Origin: WVWW01 sp041568335
GTDB lineage: Bacteria > Acidobacteriota > Polarisedimenticolia > Polarisedimenticolales > Polarisedimenticolaceae
Assembly (NCBI GenBank): GCA_041568335.1
Contig: JBFFZZ010000005.1
Span: forward strand, 1-28,356
Direction: 5' to 3'
Length of the DNA stretch: 28,356 nt
Made by a program: the position numbers and the translations under genes. Shown here in pieces: positions 1 to 8,173 of this stretch. Each line of letters opens with the position of its first letter. Within the stretch, counting starts at the first letter, position 1. The notes beneath the pieces are model-generated. The model searched no databases, had not been told where the DNA came from, and saw only the letters and a program-made list of their open reading frames with translations.

Positions 1-20
1 GCTCGGCCGCCGCGCCCTCG

Positions 21-44
21 GTCACCTGACGTACACCTGGTGAC
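21..44. other. Short hairpin beyond the kinase stop codon
   Basis: GTCACC (21-26) and GGTGAC (39-44) form a perfect 6-bp stem with a 12-nt loop, just past the kinase stop codon (48-50). No T-tract follows on either strand, so this is at best a weak or Rho-dependent end signal. The first 43 bases can also be read as the C-terminus of a plus-strand gene ending with TGA at 41-43. The piece is too short to identify. Confidence 0.25.
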
Positions 45-47
45 GTT

Positions 48-2327
48 CTAGGGCTGCTCGCGACGGTGCAGCCAATAGCCGATGCCGAGCAGCACGAGAC
101 CCGCCATCAGCACCAGCACGGCCCACGGTACTCGGTCCCACCACTCGTAATCGCGGGTGAGGTAGAACAGGGCGAGGATCGTGTTGAACAGACCGGCATA
201 GTAGAACGCCTTGCGCTGGTGCAGCCGGCTCAGCAGGGCGATCCCGATGGCCAGCACCAGGTAGGCCCAGGTGAACCGAACCGGGTACTCCCCGGACAGG
301 GTCAGGTAGGCCACGGGTTCGAGGATCGCAAACGGTGCGGCGCTACAAAGCAGCCAGGCTGCGGTGCGCATCGCAGCCAATCCCGTCCGTTCGGCCGCGC
401 GACCGAGACCGTAGAAGATCATCCCGTTGACCGCCATCGTTACGGTGGTATCGAGCGTGACCGGATCCGCCTCCGACCCCGCCATCAACGGCGCCAGAGA
501 CACGCCGATCCAGGCCAGCGCACGCCCGTCGAAAGCGACGAGCTCGAGCGCCAGGGCAAACACCAGCGCGGACGCGACGTAGGCGGGCCGCGCCAGCCAC
601 TCGCGTCCCGTACGATCGCCGGCCGTGCCTCCGACAAAGAACAGGACGGCCAGCGGTAGGAGCCTCAGGCCCAGCAGGTCGAAGCGCTCGTCGAAAAGCC
701 AGTCGGACAGCCCGAAGTCGGTCAGCAAGGCGAGGTAAAACGTCGTGCAGAGGATCATCACGTACGCGCTGAAAGTCAACGTGCGGGTCAACAACGCCAG
801 CGTGACTCCCCAGGCGGCGGCCAGCCCCGTGACGATCTGTAGCCTGCGGTTGGAGACCCAGTCCGTGATCAATTCCGAGTCGGCGCCGCTCGCGGGCCAC
901 CAGCCAGCCTCGTCGAGAGCGGTCAGCAGGAACAACGGCAACAGCAAAACCGCCGCGAGATGGAAGGCGACGGCGACCGACTGGCGCTTACGGTGGTAGA
1001 GCCGCCTGGCGATCACGTTGATGCCCAAGAACGGGAGGGCAAGAAACAGGAAAGGGCCCGCGATTCCGCTGACCGCTTCGTTCAGGTAGGCGATGTAGTA
1101 GAGCAACGCACCGCAGAACAACAGCACCGCACCGAGGTACAAGGAGATCTGCGAGAGCGAGAGTCCACGCGAGCGCAGCAACCACTCTTCCTCCCGCACC
1201 TCGAGCTTGCGGTACTGGTTCTCGAGCGCTTCGGCCTCGTGAGGCCACAGCAACTTCAAACGCGCCCATTCGCGGATCTCCTCGAGGTGCGGTTGCAACC
1301 GGCGCGAGAGCGTGTCGTCATAGACGCTCGGCCGGGCGGTGACGGGCTGACCGTCGAGCCAGCGCCGCAGGTCGGCCGCCAGCGCGGCCGCCGTTTCGTA
1401 GCGCTTGGCAGGCTCGGTTTCCATCGCCTTGAGAGCGATCGCCTGCAGCGGCTCCGGGCAATCGGGACAGAGCTCCACCGGTAGACGGGGTTGCCCGCGT
1501 CGAATGACCGCGATCCACTCGTCACGGGTGGAGCCCTGATAGGGCTGCCGGCCGCACAGCACCTCGTAGAGCATCGCACCCAACGCGTAGACGTCGGTCC
1601 GCGCATCGATGGGACGGTCGCGATCGAGTTGCTCCGGCGCCATGTAGGCGGGCGTGCCGAGCCCGTGCCCGCGCCAACGATCCCCGGACGCCAAACCGAA
1701 ATCGAGGATCCTCGGTTGCAGCTTCGCATCGACCAGCACATTGGCCGGCTTGAGATCGCGGTGCTGCACGCCCGCGCGATGGGCATGATCGATCGCCTCG
1801 GCGATCTCGACCAGCAATCTCGCCCGTTGCCGGTACTCCAGTGAGGGGGCGATGCGATCCAGCGGGAAACCCTCGACGAACTCCATCAGCAGGACCGGAG
1901 GATCGTTGTGCTTGCGGAACTCGTGGATGCGTACGATACGCGGGTCTTCGAACAGGGCCAGCGAGCGGGCCTCGCGCAGGAATCCCTCCAGCCCCTGGCG
2001 CATCACGCTGTCGGCACGGAGCACCTTGGCCGCGACGGGTCGACCGAGCTCGCTGTCTTCCAGCTTGTAGACATCTCCGCCGCCCCCGCTGCCGATCTTC
2101 TCGATCGTGCGGAAGCCTTCGAATCGCGGTAACGGGCCGTTTACCGGCGCCGGGCGGGCCTGATCGTGACCGAGGGTTTCCTGCAGCTCGTCGTACTCGG
2201 CGATGCAGCGCAGCAACTCGGAGCACAGGGTTTCGTCGCCGCCGCACAGGTCGCGCGGATCCAGTCGCACACCGTCGAGGACGTGGCGCTCGACCCACAT
2301 GCCGAACAGCTCCTGCGCTTTCTTCAA
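48..2327 (-). CDS. Ser/Thr protein kinase with polytopic membrane C-terminus
   Basis: This is a Hanks-type Ser/Thr kinase of about 759 residues anchored in the inner membrane by its C-terminal half. Numbered from the TTG start, the kinase domain spans about 72-325: Gly-loop GSGGGGDVY (79-87), VAAK lysine K101, E119, HRD 189-191, N196, DFG 209-211 and APE 230-232. All catalytic residues are present, so it should be active. After a helical linker (about 340-385), roughly ten or more hydrophobic segments run to the end and recall DUF2157-type membrane domains. I chose TTG at 2327-2325 because it overlaps the sigma factor stop as TTGA and has GAGAG upstream. An ATG at 2387 is in frame but would overlap the sigma gene by 64 bases. 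The gene is translationally coupled to the ECF sigma factor, so the kinase probably controls or is controlled with it. The kinase assignment is firm; the membrane-domain family and the start are less certain. Confidence 0.9.
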   Translation of the reverse strand: MKKAQELFGMWVERHVLDGVRLDPRDLCGGDETLCSELLRCIAEYDELQETLGHDQARPAPVNGPLPRFEGFRTIEKIGSGGGGDVYKLEDSELGRPVAAKVLRADSVMRQGLEGFLREARSLALFEDPRIVRIHEFRKHNDPPVLLMEFVEGFPLDRIAPSLEYRQRARLLVEIAEAIDHAHRAGVQHRDLKPANVLVDAKLQPRILDFGLASGDRWRGHGLGTPAYMAPEQLDRDRPIDARTDVYALGAMLYEVLCGRQPYQGSTRDEWIAVIRRGQPRLPVELCPDCPEPLQAIALKAMETEPAKRYETAAALAADLRRWLDGQPVTARPSVYDDTLSRRLQPHLEEIREWARLKLLWPHEAEALENQYRKLEVREEEWLLRSRGLSLSQISLYLGAVLLFCGALLYYIAYLNEAVSGIAGPFLFLALPFLGINVIARRLYHRKRQSVAVAFHLAAVLLLPLFLLTALDEAGWWPASGADSELITDWVSNRRLQIVTGLAAAWGVTLALLTRTLTFSAYVMILCTTFYLALLTDFGLSDWLFDERFDLLGLRLLPLAVLFFVGGTAGDRTGREWLARPAYVASALVFALALELVAFDGRALAWIGVSLAPLMAGSEADPVTLDTTVTMAVNGMIFYGLGRAAERTGLAAMRTAAWLLCSAAPFAILEPVAYLTLSGEYPVRFTWAYLVLAIGIALLSRLHQRKAFYYAGLFNTILALFYLTRDYEWWDRVPWAVLVLMAGLVLLGIGYWLHRREQP

Positions 2328-2905
2328 GACGACTCTCGCATTTTCAGGGTCAGAGCGGTCATCGCCCGGGCGAGCAACATGCGACACGCATCCGGGCTTT
2401 TCCCGAGACGCTCGCCGATCTCCTTGAACCCGAGCTCCTGGTAGCGTCTCAACAACACGATCTCACGGTGTTCCTCGGAAAGCTCCGCCAGCGCTCGCTC
2501 GAGTCGCAAACGCGCCTCGCTGAGCACCAGCCGGCTGGTTTGCGAGCGGACACGCGCGGCCAGCTGCTCGAGACCCGAGTCGAGCGCGACCTCACGGGCG
2601 GCGTCCCGGCGTTGCGCGTTCTGGCGATCGATCTCGTCGCGGATCTCGCTCTCCGCGATGCGCGCGAGCCACGCCATCAGGGACGGGGTGTTGCGCGCTT
2701 CGAGCGAATCGAAACTGCGAAACGCCCGCAGCAGCGTTGCGTTCAGGAGATCACCCGACTCCATCCTCGCGCGTAGCCGGGCCCCCATGCGCAGCCGGAT
2801 CAGGCCGAGCAACCGCTCGCCGCACTGTTCGAACAGACGGTTGAGCGCCGGTTCCGAACCTTCGCGGGCCTCGATCAATAGGGTCGTGACGGACGGCGAC
2901 AGCAT
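2324..2905 (-). CDS. ECF-type RNA polymerase sigma factor
   Basis: This 193-residue protein has the layout of an ECF (group 4) sigma factor. A sigma-2 region at about 17-95 includes the SGDLLNATLLRAFRSFDSL segment, and a sigma-4 region at about 132-188 has the helix-turn-helix ELGFKEIGERLGKSPDACR. It would redirect RNA polymerase to a specific regulon. The ATG at 2905-2903 is preceded by TAAGG at suitable spacing. The stop overlaps the start of the Ser/Thr kinase gene (TTGA), so the two are made together. ECF factors paired with Ser/Thr kinases are known in Planctomycetes and other phyla, where the kinase is thought to replace an anti-sigma factor; applying that here is inference. No anti-sigma gene is visible nearby. 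Confidence 0.9.
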   Translation of the reverse strand: MLSPSVTTLLIEAREGSEPALNRLFEQCGERLLGLIRLRMGARLRARMESGDLLNATLLRAFRSFDSLEARNTPSLMAWLARIAESEIRDEIDRQNAQRRDAAREVALDSGLEQLAARVRSQTSRLVLSEARLRLERALAELSEEHREIVLLRRYQELGFKEIGERLGKSPDACRMLLARAMTALTLKMRESS

Positions 2906-3008
2906 CCAAAAACCTTACCAAATCCTGGCTTCCGGCGCGTCCGTTCGGTTGGCGCACGAAACCCGTCTCTCCAGGTGAGCCCGGAGAATCGGGCGCAAGG
3001 AGACAGCG

Positions 3009-3632
3009 ATGAAAAAGGCATGGTTCGTCCTCCTGATGGCGGTGGCATCGGTCGGCTGCCTGGAGAAAGAAACGACGCAGACGATCTACATCGAGCGCGA
3101 CGGATCGGTCACCTGGGAGGTCTTCGAACAGGACGTCTACTCGTCCGCCGGCGAGAAGGAACAACGTCTACGGGAAGAAAACGAGTACCTTCGTCGCGCC
3201 TTGGCCGGACGACCCGAAATCGTGGACGGATTGATCGAGATCGGCGGAACGGACGTCCACGCAGAGCTGCTGCGCGACCGGCGACCCTTCAGCCTCCGCG
3301 CCACCGCTCGCTTCCAGGACCTCGAGCACGCCCTCACGGGTCTCTTCCGAGCCGCCGAGATCGGCGCGGACCTCCGTTTGGAGAAGGTGGGCGATCGTCA
3401 CGTCTTGACGATCGTTCCGATCGACATCGAGCCCCTGGCAAACGACGAGGGCCCCGTATTCGAGCTGTTCCGATCCGACGAGTTGCGGTTCGTCGTCACG
3501 GAGGGGGAGTTCGAGGAAGCGGAAGGTTTTGCGATCGAAAAGGATGGCCGCGTCGCCGCCTGGACCGGCGATTCGGACGCTACGGGAGAACCGCCGACAC
3601 AAATGCGGCTGGTCTGGACGCTGCACGACTAG
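3009..3632 (+). CDS. Putative lipoprotein of unknown function
   Basis: I do not recognise this 207-residue protein. The N-terminus has a basic start (MKK), a hydrophobic stretch and a Cys at position 17 in the context ASVGC. It is therefore probably a lipoprotein, although Ser at -3 of the lipobox is not ideal. The mature part opens with a beta-strand-like stretch (TIYIERDGSVTWEVFEQD) and is acidic and mostly charged, with no transmembrane segments or recognised motif. AAGGAG lies 6 bases ahead of the ATG, which makes this start secure. The gene is divergent from the ECF sigma factor across about 100 bases, so it could be a target of that sigma. It is followed by a C11 run and a bidirectional terminator shared with the convergent gene. 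Gene reality is well supported; function is unknown. Confidence 0.75.
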   Translation: MKKAWFVLLMAVASVGCLEKETTQTIYIERDGSVTWEVFEQDVYSSAGEKEQRLREENEYLRRALAGRPEIVDGLIEIGGTDVHAELLRDRRPFSLRATARFQDLEHALTGLFRAAEIGADLRLEKVGDRHVLTIVPIDIEPLANDEGPVFELFRSDELRFVVTEGEFEEAEGFAIEKDGRVAAWTGDSDATGEPPTQMRLVWTLHD

Positions 3633-3635
3633 CCG

Positions 3636-3646
3636 CCCCCCCCCCC
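3636..3646 (+). repeat. Poly-C tract (C11)
   Basis: Eleven consecutive C residues start three bases after the lipoprotein stop codon (TAG 3630-3632). Because the run lies after the stop, length changes would not alter the protein. It may be a sequencing-error hotspot. Confidence 0.9.
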
Positions 3647-3655
3647 GGCACGAAA

Positions 3656-3685
3656 ACAGCCCAGGCGGCGATCCGCCTGGGCTGT
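3656..3685. terminator. Bidirectional terminator between convergent genes
   Basis: A perfect 13-bp stem (ACAGCCCAGGCGG at 3656-3668, its complement at 3673-3685) encloses the 4-base loop CGAT. On the minus strand the stem ends in GCTGTTTT, a short U-tract that fits intrinsic termination for the gene ending at 3711. On the plus strand only TGTTCC follows, so termination of the lipoprotein transcript would be weaker. The location between two converging stop codons supports a shared terminator. Confidence 0.8.
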
Positions 3686-3710
3686 TCCATGTCTCCGGTT
3701 CGCGGCCGGG

Positions 3711-5534
3711 TCAGTCGTTCGTCCGGTTCTCGTGATCGTCGTCGTCGTGGCCCTTGCCGTGATGGTCTTCCCCGTCGTCGTGGGCATCCTGGACCTCGTT
3801 CTTCGCCTTCTCCTCCGATTCACGCCGGGCCATTTCGGCGATCCGGCTCAACCCCGAGGTCTTTAGCGCGAACTTCAAGGCCAGGGCATCGTGTTGCAGG
3901 TCGACGCCGCCCGTCATCCGGCCCAGAGCGTTGAACACCTCCTGGATCTCCGCCAGGTCGCCGCTGCCGGCAAGCTCGGCGGGCAGCACGTCACCGATTC
4001 CATCGAAGAACCGGCCGAGATCCGCCATGACGTAGAGGCCGGCGCCGACATCGAACGGCGCAAACGCCGAAGCATCGATACCGCCGCCCGATTTCTTGTC
4101 CTTGATACGGTCGATCGTCTTCTTGAGAGCCGCATCGGCTCCCGCCCCGCCGGCGGCCACCAAATGCCCGTCGACCGCGGCCATGTAGGTGTTGAAGCCG
4201 CCCTCGCCGAACAACTTGTCAAACATGGACATGGCTTCATTGAAATCTTCGTCGTTGGGCATGTCGGCGAACTTGCGCATGTCGAAACCGTACGCGAGGG
4301 CCGTGACACCGCGGTGAGTCGGTCCGTCGGCCGTGATCGAAAACAGGTCTCTCAACGCCTCGGGGAGTGACGCCGCCATGTCGAGCATTTGTTGTTTGAA
4401 ATCGCGGCATTCGTCGTTGTCGGCCAGCCCGGAGACCTGCGTAAAGCTCATGCCATCGGACATGCTCAGTACCTGTGCCATGTCCCCGCGCATGCACCGC
4501 ATCATGGCCGTGTACTGATCGACCATCGTCGGCATGAACTCGCCGAACCCGAGCGCGGCGTACTGCTCGTTGCTGGCCGCGGCGGTCTGCATGAGAGTGA
4601 CATAACCCCGCATGAAACCCTCGAGGGCGGCCGTGGCTTCCTCGGTCCAGGTCACGTTGCCGACCAGGGCAAACGCGGCGCCGTCGTCGTCCAACAGCCG
4701 CGCGACATCCGGCATGCCGCCTTCCTGCGCGCGGAGGAAGCCTTGTAGCGTGCTCCCGGTCACCGGCAGGAAATGGTTGTGCACGATGAGGTGGTTGTCG
4801 CTGACCTCCAACGCGAGCTGGACGCTGCGCGTGTTTTCGACCAGGCTCTGGATCCACCCGACCACGGTGTCCGTGACCGCCGCGACCGCTTCCCGGTCGA
4901 CCTCGGCTTCTCCGGCACCCGCGGCGATCCCGGCGGCGATCTGCTGCCGGGCGCCCTGGATCGCCATGCCGATCATCGCGCGCATCGAATCGACGTTGAA
5001 CTCCGCCGCGATCGTTCCGGGAGGAAGGTGCGCGCCGGAGAGCAGGCCGGTCGGATCGAATCCCCCGATCAGGTTGGCGTTCTGGCCGAACACCAGATAG
5101 CCCTTCGAGGGTAGGAACAGGGTCTCGCTCTCACCACCGGTCGGAAGGTGGATCAGGCCGTTCTCGTCGACCGTGACGCCCTCGGCGGCGGACTTCATCG
5201 CGGCAATCGCGGCATCGACGTCGGCGACGGGCAATGCGCCGACGAAACCCTTCTGACCGAGCATCATCCCTTCCAGGGGTAGGGCCAGGACGACGGGGTT
5301 TCGCCGATCCACCCAGTCGAAGTCGGGCATGCCCATCGCACCCTGGGCCATCCGCACCCAGGTCTCCGCGGAACCCTCGGGTTGACCGAGCGCGACGGCG
5401 ATCTTGTCGATGTCTTCGATCAGTGCGTCGAAGCTCTCGATCCGGACCGTCAGGACGGTCTGGGCCTGAATCGGGAGCGTCAGTGCGAAAACCACCAGCG
5501 CGACGCCGACCCAACGGACGATTGAACGTGACAT
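3711..5534 (-). CDS. Secreted protein with His/Asp-rich C-terminal tail
   Basis: This 607-residue protein has a clear Sec signal peptide: an Arg-containing start, a hydrophobic core at 9-20, and likely cleavage after IQA (residue 24). The mature region has no transmembrane segment and alternates short hydrophobic and Gly/Ala-rich stretches. That layout resembles the DUF3352-type secreted proteins of Planctomycetes and Acidobacteria; the resemblance is from memory and is not a firm assignment. The last 30 or so residues are dominated by His and Asp (for example HDDGEDHHGKGHDDDDHE), a composition typical of low-affinity Zn, Ni or Cu binding. AGGAGA lies at good spacing before the ATG, and a plausible promoter lies at 5610-5637. 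The gene converges on the lipoprotein gene. Function is unknown; a role in periplasmic metal buffering is only a suggestion from the tail. Confidence 0.8.
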   Translation of the reverse strand: MSRSIVRWVGVALVVFALTLPIQAQTVLTVRIESFDALIEDIDKIAVALGQPEGSAETWVRMAQGAMGMPDFDWVDRRNPVVLALPLEGMMLGQKGFVGALPVADVDAAIAAMKSAAEGVTVDENGLIHLPTGGESETLFLPSKGYLVFGQNANLIGGFDPTGLLSGAHLPPGTIAAEFNVDSMRAMIGMAIQGARQQIAAGIAAGAGEAEVDREAVAAVTDTVVGWIQSLVENTRSVQLALEVSDNHLIVHNHFLPVTGSTLQGFLRAQEGGMPDVARLLDDDGAAFALVGNVTWTEEATAALEGFMRGYVTLMQTAAASNEQYAALGFGEFMPTMVDQYTAMMRCMRGDMAQVLSMSDGMSFTQVSGLADNDECRDFKQQMLDMAASLPEALRDLFSITADGPTHRGVTALAYGFDMRKFADMPNDEDFNEAMSMFDKLFGEGGFNTYMAAVDGHLVAAGGAGADAALKKTIDRIKDKKSGGGIDASAFAPFDVGAGLYVMADLGRFFDGIGDVLPAELAGSGDLAEIQEVFNALGRMTGGVDLQHDALALKFALKTSGLSRIAEMARRESEEKAKNEVQDAHDDGEDHHGKGHDDDDHENRTND

Positions 5535-5609
5535 GTCGTCTCCTAGAAAATCGTAGCGATCTCGAGTGCGCCCGATGGTACACCGGGCCCGGCACGGTAT
5601 TCACCGCTA

Positions 5610-5637
5610 ACTTTAATTACGGTCCGGCAGCGGTCAA
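5610..5637 (-). promoter_or_regulatory. Putative promoter of the His/Asp-tail protein gene
   Basis: On the minus strand TTGACC (5637-5632) is followed after 16 bases by TAAAGT (5615-5610), a 5/6 and 4/6 match to sigma70-type boxes. It sits in a locally AT-rich patch of a GC-rich intergenic region. Transcription would start near 5603, about 70 bases upstream of the ATG. Confidence 0.4.
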
Positions 5638-5661
5638 GTTACACGCGTTCCGGGCGTCCTT

Positions 5662-7989
5662 CTAACTTTTAACGGTTTCGCGCTGGCCGACGATGCGCTG
5701 GATCGCGGCCAGTAATTGCGCGGCACGGATGGGTTTCGTGACGTACGCATCCATCCCGGCCGCGAGGCAGCGCTCCCGGTCGCCCGTCAAGGCGTGGGCG
5801 GTCAACGCGACGATCGGAGTCCGGTGCCCCGTCGCGCGTTCGGCCTCGCGAATCCGTCGGGTCGCCTCGAGCCCATCCATCTGCGGCATCTGGACGTCCA
5901 TCAGGATGACGTCGAACGTCTCGCTCAGCGCCCGCTGGAGGGCGACGCGTCCATTCTCCGCCGCCACGACCCGGTGGCCCTGCTTTTCGAGCAAGCGGAC
6001 GGCGACCTTGCGATTCACGAGGTTGTCCTCCGCGAGCAGAATCCGGTGTCCGTCCCCCGGGTCGTGGGGTCGGGGCTCGGCCTCCACGGGCTCGTCCCGC
6101 GGATGACCCAGGACGCGACAGACGACACGCTGGAGATCCTCGGCGAACGCGGGTTTCTGCAGGTAGCCCTGGATCCCGAGCGCCCGGCAACGCTCGGCAT
6201 CACTCCGGCTTGCCGCCGACGTCAACATGATCAGCGGCGTGTTTCGCAACGTTGCGTCCTGCAGGATCAGCTTGGCGACACTGAACCCGTCGATCCCGGG
6301 CATCATGCCGTCGATGATCACCAGACCGAACGGTTTGCCCTCGTCGGCGGCCTCGTGCATGGCCTGGATCGCGGAGACGCACCCGGCCTTCGCGACGGGG
6401 AGCATGTTCCAGCTTCGCAAAGTCTGCGCCAGGATGTTCCGGTTCGTGGCGTTGTCGTCGACGATCAGCGCACGGATGCCCGAGAGCTGGGGGTCACGCA
6501 TGACGCCGAGCACCGATTCGGGATCCCCGTGACGCCCGAAAACGGCCGTGAACCAAAACGTGCTCCCGACCCCGAGCTCGCTCTCGACACGGATCTCCCC
6601 GCCCATCATGTCGACCAGCTGGGAGGTGATCGCCAGCCCCAGTCCGGTACCACCGTATTGCCGGGTGGTCGAGCCGTCGGCCTGCGAGAACGCCTCGAAG
6701 ATCAGCTTCTGCTTGTCCGGGTGGATCCCGATCCCGCTGTCCTTGACCTCGAAACGCAGACAGGCGGTCTGCTCGGTTTCGGATTCCAGGCCGACCCGCA
6801 AGACGATCTCGCCGCCGTCCGTGAACTTCACCGCATTGCCGATCAGGTTGACGATGATCTGGCGTAGTCGCCCCGGATCACCGATCAGGACGGAAGGCAC
6901 GCCCTCCTGGACGTGATACAGGAGATCGACGCCCTTTTCCTCCGCGCGCAGCGTCAGCGACTTGATCATGTCGCTGACGGTGCTCGACAGCGCGAACGGG
7001 ATTTCTTCGAGCTCCAGGCGGCCGGCCTCGATCTTCGAAAAGTCGAGGATGTCGTCGATCAGACCGAGCAGGTGGTCCGAACACGTCTTGACGGTATGCA
7101 GCGACTCCCGTTGATCCGCGGTCAGCTCCGTGTCCAGCACGACCTCGGTCATCCCGATGATCCCGTTCATCGGTGTGCGAATCTCATGGCTCGTGTTGGC
7201 GAGGAACTCCGACTTGAGGCGCGAGGATTCCTGGGCCCTCTCCTTGGCGCGAACGAGCTCGATCGTGCGTTTGCGGACCCTTTTCTCCAGGTCACGCTGG
7301 ACCTCGATGAGCGTCGAGTCTCGCCGCTGAATCTCGGCCAGCATGGCGTTGAAACTGTCGGTCAACATGCCCAGCTCGTCTTCGGAGGTCTTGGGCACGC
7401 GGATCGAGAAGTTCTTGCTCTCCGACACGTCACGCGTCGCCGTGACCAGGGAACGAACCGGAAGCGAGAGGAACTTCTGAAACCAGGTCGACAACAGGAA
7501 GGCGATCAACCCGGCGACCCCCACGACGCCCAGACCCGTCAGGAGATTGCGCCGGATTTGCGCGTACAGCTGCTCCAGTCCGGATTCGATTCGGATCGAG
7601 CCCAGCGCCTCGCCGTCAAACTCGATCGGGTGGGACACCACGATTCGGGATCCGCCGAGCCACGCCGAGCCACCCGCGGGGCGATTCTCGTAGCTGGCCA
7701 TCTGTTTTCCGGACGCGTCGAAGATGAACGCCGAGCGCACGTGCGGCATCACGTTCAACGAGGCGAGCGTCTCCCGGGCCGACTCGCGGTCATCGAACAA
7801 CAACGCGGCGGAGCAGTTGTTGCCGATCACACGCGCCAGGCTCGACAGATCCTTCGCCAGCTCCTGTTTGAAGCTCAGGGCGTGTCCGGCGATCAGCGCG
7901 GTGCAGGCGACGATCGCGACGAGGATGCTGATCACGCTGGTCAGCGTGACCAGCTTGCTCTTGAACGATGCGTTGCGGAAGGCGCGCAT
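5662..7989 (-). CDS. Hybrid sensor histidine kinase with two receiver domains
   Basis: This 775-residue membrane hybrid kinase is BarA-like in order. TM1 is at about 13-36. A periplasmic sensor region (37-148) resembles CHASE8 (motif GNNCSAALLFDDRESA). TM2 is at about 149-170 and HAMP at about 171-225, followed by a coiled coil. HisKA has the phospho-acceptor H268 in SHEIRTP. The HATPase domain has N385, the G1 box DSGIG (417-421) and GGTGLGL (446-452). Receiver 1 has acidic pair D511/D512, phospho-acceptor D560 and K612. Receiver 2 has E654/D655, D698 and K752. No Hpt domain follows, so phosphate must pass to a separate Hpt or regulator, none of which is in the window. I chose ATG 7989 (GGGGAA upstream); a TTG 33 bases upstream lacks a ribosome site. 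The ligand is unknown. The gene is divergent from an outer-membrane protein across an AT-rich promoter region. Confidence 0.93.
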   Translation of the reverse strand: MRAFRNASFKSKLVTLTSVISILVAIVACTALIAGHALSFKQELAKDLSSLARVIGNNCSAALLFDDRESARETLASLNVMPHVRSAFIFDASGKQMASYENRPAGGSAWLGGSRIVVSHPIEFDGEALGSIRIESGLEQLYAQIRRNLLTGLGVVGVAGLIAFLLSTWFQKFLSLPVRSLVTATRDVSESKNFSIRVPKTSEDELGMLTDSFNAMLAEIQRRDSTLIEVQRDLEKRVRKRTIELVRAKERAQESSRLKSEFLANTSHEIRTPMNGIIGMTEVVLDTELTADQRESLHTVKTCSDHLLGLIDDILDFSKIEAGRLELEEIPFALSSTVSDMIKSLTLRAEEKGVDLLYHVQEGVPSVLIGDPGRLRQIIVNLIGNAVKFTDGGEIVLRVGLESETEQTACLRFEVKDSGIGIHPDKQKLIFEAFSQADGSTTRQYGGTGLGLAITSQLVDMMGGEIRVESELGVGSTFWFTAVFGRHGDPESVLGVMRDPQLSGIRALIVDDNATNRNILAQTLRSWNMLPVAKAGCVSAIQAMHEAADEGKPFGLVIIDGMMPGIDGFSVAKLILQDATLRNTPLIMLTSAASRSDAERCRALGIQGYLQKPAFAEDLQRVVCRVLGHPRDEPVEAEPRPHDPGDGHRILLAEDNLVNRKVAVRLLEKQGHRVVAAENGRVALQRALSETFDVILMDVQMPQMDGLEATRRIREAERATGHRTPIVALTAHALTGDRERCLAAGMDAYVTKPIRAAQLLAAIQRIVGQRETVKS

Positions 7990-8027
7990 GTCAGACCGTT
8001 CCCCGCGACAATGAGAATTCAACGAAT

Positions 8028-8055
8028 AACATATTTATATTTATTTTTTCGACAA
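8028..8055 (-). promoter_or_regulatory. Putative promoter of the hybrid kinase gene in an AT-rich island
   Basis: On the minus strand TTGTCG (8055-8050) and TATGTT (8033-8028) are separated by 16 bases, within a run of about 50 bases that is almost entirely A/T. This contrasts sharply with the surrounding genome. The predicted start of transcription near 8021 gives a leader of about 30 bases to ATG 7989. The match is moderate, but the composition supports a regulatory role. Confidence 0.4.
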
Positions 8056-8066
8056 TAAGCTGTTTG

Positions 8067-8079
8067 AATTGATCCAATT
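8067..8079. promoter_or_regulatory. 13-bp inverted repeat, possible operator
   Basis: AATTG-ATC-CAATT is a perfect 5-bp inverted repeat just upstream of the hybrid kinase promoter, between it and the divergent outer-membrane protein gene. Its symmetry and position fit a dimeric regulator site acting on either gene. No regulator is identified. Confidence 0.25.
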
Positions 8080-8173
8080 TTGCGGCATTTCTTCCCTGCA
8101 GGTCAGGAAAACCGGGGCCGTCCGAGACAACCGATGGTACCGTCGCGAGGGAGCCGTCGATAAGGAGACCCCG

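Noticed and set aside
2327..2387. The ATG at 2387 as the kinase start
   Set aside because: It would overlap the sigma factor gene by 64 bases and add 20 residues that are only an out-of-frame reading of that gene. The TTG at 2327 overlaps its stop by four bases and has a better ribosome site.
3632..3650. Poly-C tract as a phase-variation switch of the lipoprotein
   Set aside because: The run lies after the stop codon, so length changes do not affect the protein. It is more likely neutral or a sequencing weak point.
7990..8022. The TTG at 8022 as the hybrid kinase start
   Set aside because: There is only AT-rich DNA upstream and no ribosome site. ATG 7989 is preceded by GGGGAA and gives a normal membrane-anchor N-terminus.
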